In this document: positions 62,571-64,000 of the stretch, piece by piece | Numbering within the stretch: position 1 is the first letter of the stretch | How the letters are laid out: the number at the start of each line of letters is the position of its first letter | DNA from: Bradyrhizobium sp. Ce-3 | GTDB lineage: Bacteria > Pseudomonadota > Alphaproteobacteria > Rhizobiales > Xanthobacteraceae | DNA: 64,000 bases | Reading direction: 5' to 3' | Assembly: GCF_022835695.1 (NCBI RefSeq) | Contig: NZ_BQUV01000003.1 | Location: forward strand, 248,001-312,000 | Made by a program: the position numbers and the translations under genes | The notes under the pieces: generated by a model | What the model was told of the DNA's origin: nothing | Seen by the model: the letters and a program-made list of their open reading frames with translations, nothing else | Database searches by the model: none

Positions 62571-64000
62571 CTACTCCGCCGCCACCATCTGCTGGGTCCG
62601 CCATTGCCCGAGCAGGGCGCGCAGCGAGGCGGGTTTGACCGGCTTGTTGAGGACGGCGATGTTTTCCTCGCGGGCGGCGGCGCGCACCGCGGGGCTGCGG
62701 TCGGCGGTGATCAGGATCGCCGGGATGCCGTCGCCGAAGCGGCGGCGGATCTCGCGGATCGCGGCGACGCCGTTGCCGCGATCGAGATGGTAATCGACCA
62801 GCACCCCGGTGACGCGGCCGCCGGCGGCCTCGATCGCGCTGATGGCACCGTCGGCATCGAGCACCGCGATCACTTCGGCGTCCCACGCCGTGAGCAGCGT
62901 CTTCATGCCGTCGAGGATGGCGGGATCGTTCTCGATGCAGACGATCAGCGAGCCGCTCATGGGCGTCTTCGACAGCGGCGTCGCGGTGGTGACGGCGGCG
63001 GTATGGTTGACGGCGGTCGCGACCGGCACGGTGACCGAGAATGCCGAGCCGCCGCTCACATTGGCCGAGATCGCGATACGGTGGTTGAGCACGCGCGCCA
63101 GCCGCTCGACGATCGACAGGCCGAGGCCGAGGCCGCGGGCGATCCGGGCGCCCTGTTCGAGGCGGTGGAATTCCTTGAAGATCTCGCCGCGCTTCTGCAC
63201 GGGAATGCCGACGCCGGTGTCGAAGATGCTGATCTGGAGCGTGTCGCCGCGGCGCCGGCAGCCGATCAGGACGCGGCCGCGCGGGGTATATTTGATCGCG
63301 TTGGAGATGAAGTTCTGCAACAGCCGGCGCAGCAGCGAGCGGTCGGACTCGACCGGCAGCGAGCAGGCGATGAAGCGCAGATCGAGGCCCTTGTCGCGGG
63401 CGATCGGCATGAACTCGATCTCCAGCGAGCGCATCAGATCGGCCATCCGGAAGCTCGTGATCGCCGGCGTCATGGCGCCCGCATCGAGCCTGGAGATGTC
63501 GAGCAGCGCACCCAGGATGTCCTCGATCGCCTCGAGCGAGTCGTCGATGTTCTCGACCAGGCGCGAATCCTCGCCGCCGTTCTGGCGCTCGACCAGGCTC
63601 GTGACGTAGAGGCGCGCGGCATTCAGCGGCTGCAGGATGTCGTGGCTGGCGGCGGCCAGGAAGCGCGTCTTGGAGGCGTTGGCGTCCTCCGCGATGCCCT
63701 TGGCGAGCGCGAGCTCCGAGTTCAGCCGGGTCAGCTCCTCGGTGCGGTCGCGCACACGCTTTTCCAGCGTCGCATTGGCGCGCTCCAGCGCCTCCGCGGC
63801 CTCGAAGCTCGGCGTGACGTCGGAGAAGGTGATGACGAGCCCGCCGCCCGGCATGCGGTTGGCGCGCACCTCGATCACCAGGTGGCGGTCGGTGAAGCGC
63901 TCCAGATAGGGCTCGCCCTCGCTGGTGTAGGCACGCAGGCGTGCCTGCAGCAGGTTGTCGCCGTCGCCGGCCGCCGGCGGACTGATCGCGCCCATGAATT
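62571..64000 (-). CDS. Hybrid histidine kinase, C-terminal part (N-terminus beyond the window)
   Basis: The frame is open to the window end, so the N-terminus is missing. Visible in order: the end of a PAS domain (TFSDVTPSFEAAEAL), a coiled linker (RVRDRTEELTRLNSEL), HisKA with FLAAASHDILQPLNAARLYVTSL, ATPase motifs LLQNFISNAIKYT, IFDTGVGIP and GLGLGLSIVERL, and a C-terminal receiver (VLVDYHLDRGNG, phospho-Asp; LNKPVKP switch Lys). This SHDILQPL subfamily includes NahK-like kinases that act with separate LuxR-type regulators, such as the one at 59077. Confidence 0.9.
   Translation of the reverse strand, partial: FMGAISPPAAGDGDNLLQARLRAYTSEGEPYLERFTDRHLVIEVRANRMPGGGLVITFSDVTPSFEAAEALERANATLEKRVRDRTEELTRLNSELALAKGIAEDANASKTRFLAAASHDILQPLNAARLYVTSLVERQNGGEDSRLVENIDDSLEAIEDILGALLDISRLDAGAMTPAITSFRMADLMRSLEIEFMPIARDKGLDLRFIACSLPVESDRSLLRRLLQNFISNAIKYTPRGRVLIGCRRRGDTLQISIFDTGVGIPVQKRGEIFKEFHRLEQGARIARGLGLGLSIVERLARVLNHRIAISANVSGGSAFSVTVPVATAVNHTAAVTTATPLSKTPMSGSLIVCIENDPAILDGMKTLLTAWDAEVIAVLDADGAISAIEAAGGRVTGVLVDYHLDRGNGVAAIREIRRRFGDGIPAILITADRSPAVRAAAREENIAVLNKPVKPASLRALLGQWRTQQMVAAE

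Noticed and set aside
1-64000. tRNA, rRNA, CRISPR arrays, integrase or insertion sequences
   Set aside because: No cloverleaf, rRNA core sequence, regularly spaced repeats or transposase motif was seen. The palindromic repeats are dispersed, not arrays with spacers.

Overview
The window looks like a chromosomal segment of a Bradyrhizobium-type alphaproteobacterium (Nitrobacteraceae). The evidence is a uniformly GC-rich sequence, a GcrA cell-cycle regulator, an F0 ATP-synthase operon split from F1 with paired b and b' subunits, a DbjA-like haloalkane dehalogenase, an OpgC-type envelope protein, and many dispersed composite palindromes of the kind common in this group. The genus is an inference; no rRNA, tRNA, CRISPR array, transposase or prophage gene was seen.

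Region 1 (1-18.7 kb) is a catabolic block for aromatic acids. A branched-chain-amino-acid-type ABC transporter (livHMGF, livH cut by the window edge) precedes a membrane protein and a secreted class 3 lipase. Next come a glutamine-synthetase-like ligase and a Rieske oxygenase, divergent from an IclR regulator. The aerobic benzoyl-CoA (box) pathway follows: divergent boxR, then bclA (benzoate-CoA ligase), an alpha/beta hydrolase, boxC and boxB. An SDR oxidoreductase, two tiny genes and a TauE-type exporter close the block. The reductase boxA is not in the window. A TGCA-N6-TGCA operator candidate precedes boxC.

Region 2 (18.7-25.1 kb) holds envelope and accessory genes: a polysaccharide deacetylase, a BON-OmpA protein, a TetR-haloalkane dehalogenase pair driven from a promoter buried in a perfect 22-bp palindrome, a SelW-like protein and a UPF0104 membrane protein. 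Region 3 (25.2-32.1 kb) is a complete phosphate regulon, phoR-pstSCAB-phoU-phoB, with a textbook Pho box before pstS.

Region 4 (32.4-45 kb) carries gcrA, argD-argF, hslO and apaG. It also carries an opgC-SGNH-SGNH operon whose first SGNH protein has lost the usual catalytic residues, then glpK and a penicillin-acylase-family enzyme. Region 5 (45-52.3 kb) has acetyltransferases, a GST, a gene-free 1.1-kb stretch with three repeat types including an intricate folded element, then thrC, an M16 peptidase and a conserved exported protein. Region 6 (52.3-64 kb) has the F0 operon (atpI-atpB-atpE-atpF'-atpF), a DsbA-fold isomerase, YjbQ, two MFS transporters, a LuxR-type response regulator, a SufR-like Fe-S repressor, a DUF805 protein and the C-terminal part of a hybrid histidine kinase cut by the window end.

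Four families of composite inverted repeats (called A to D here) fill most intergenic gaps. In several cases they set misleading upstream start codons, so starts were chosen by Shine-Dalgarno position and family length.
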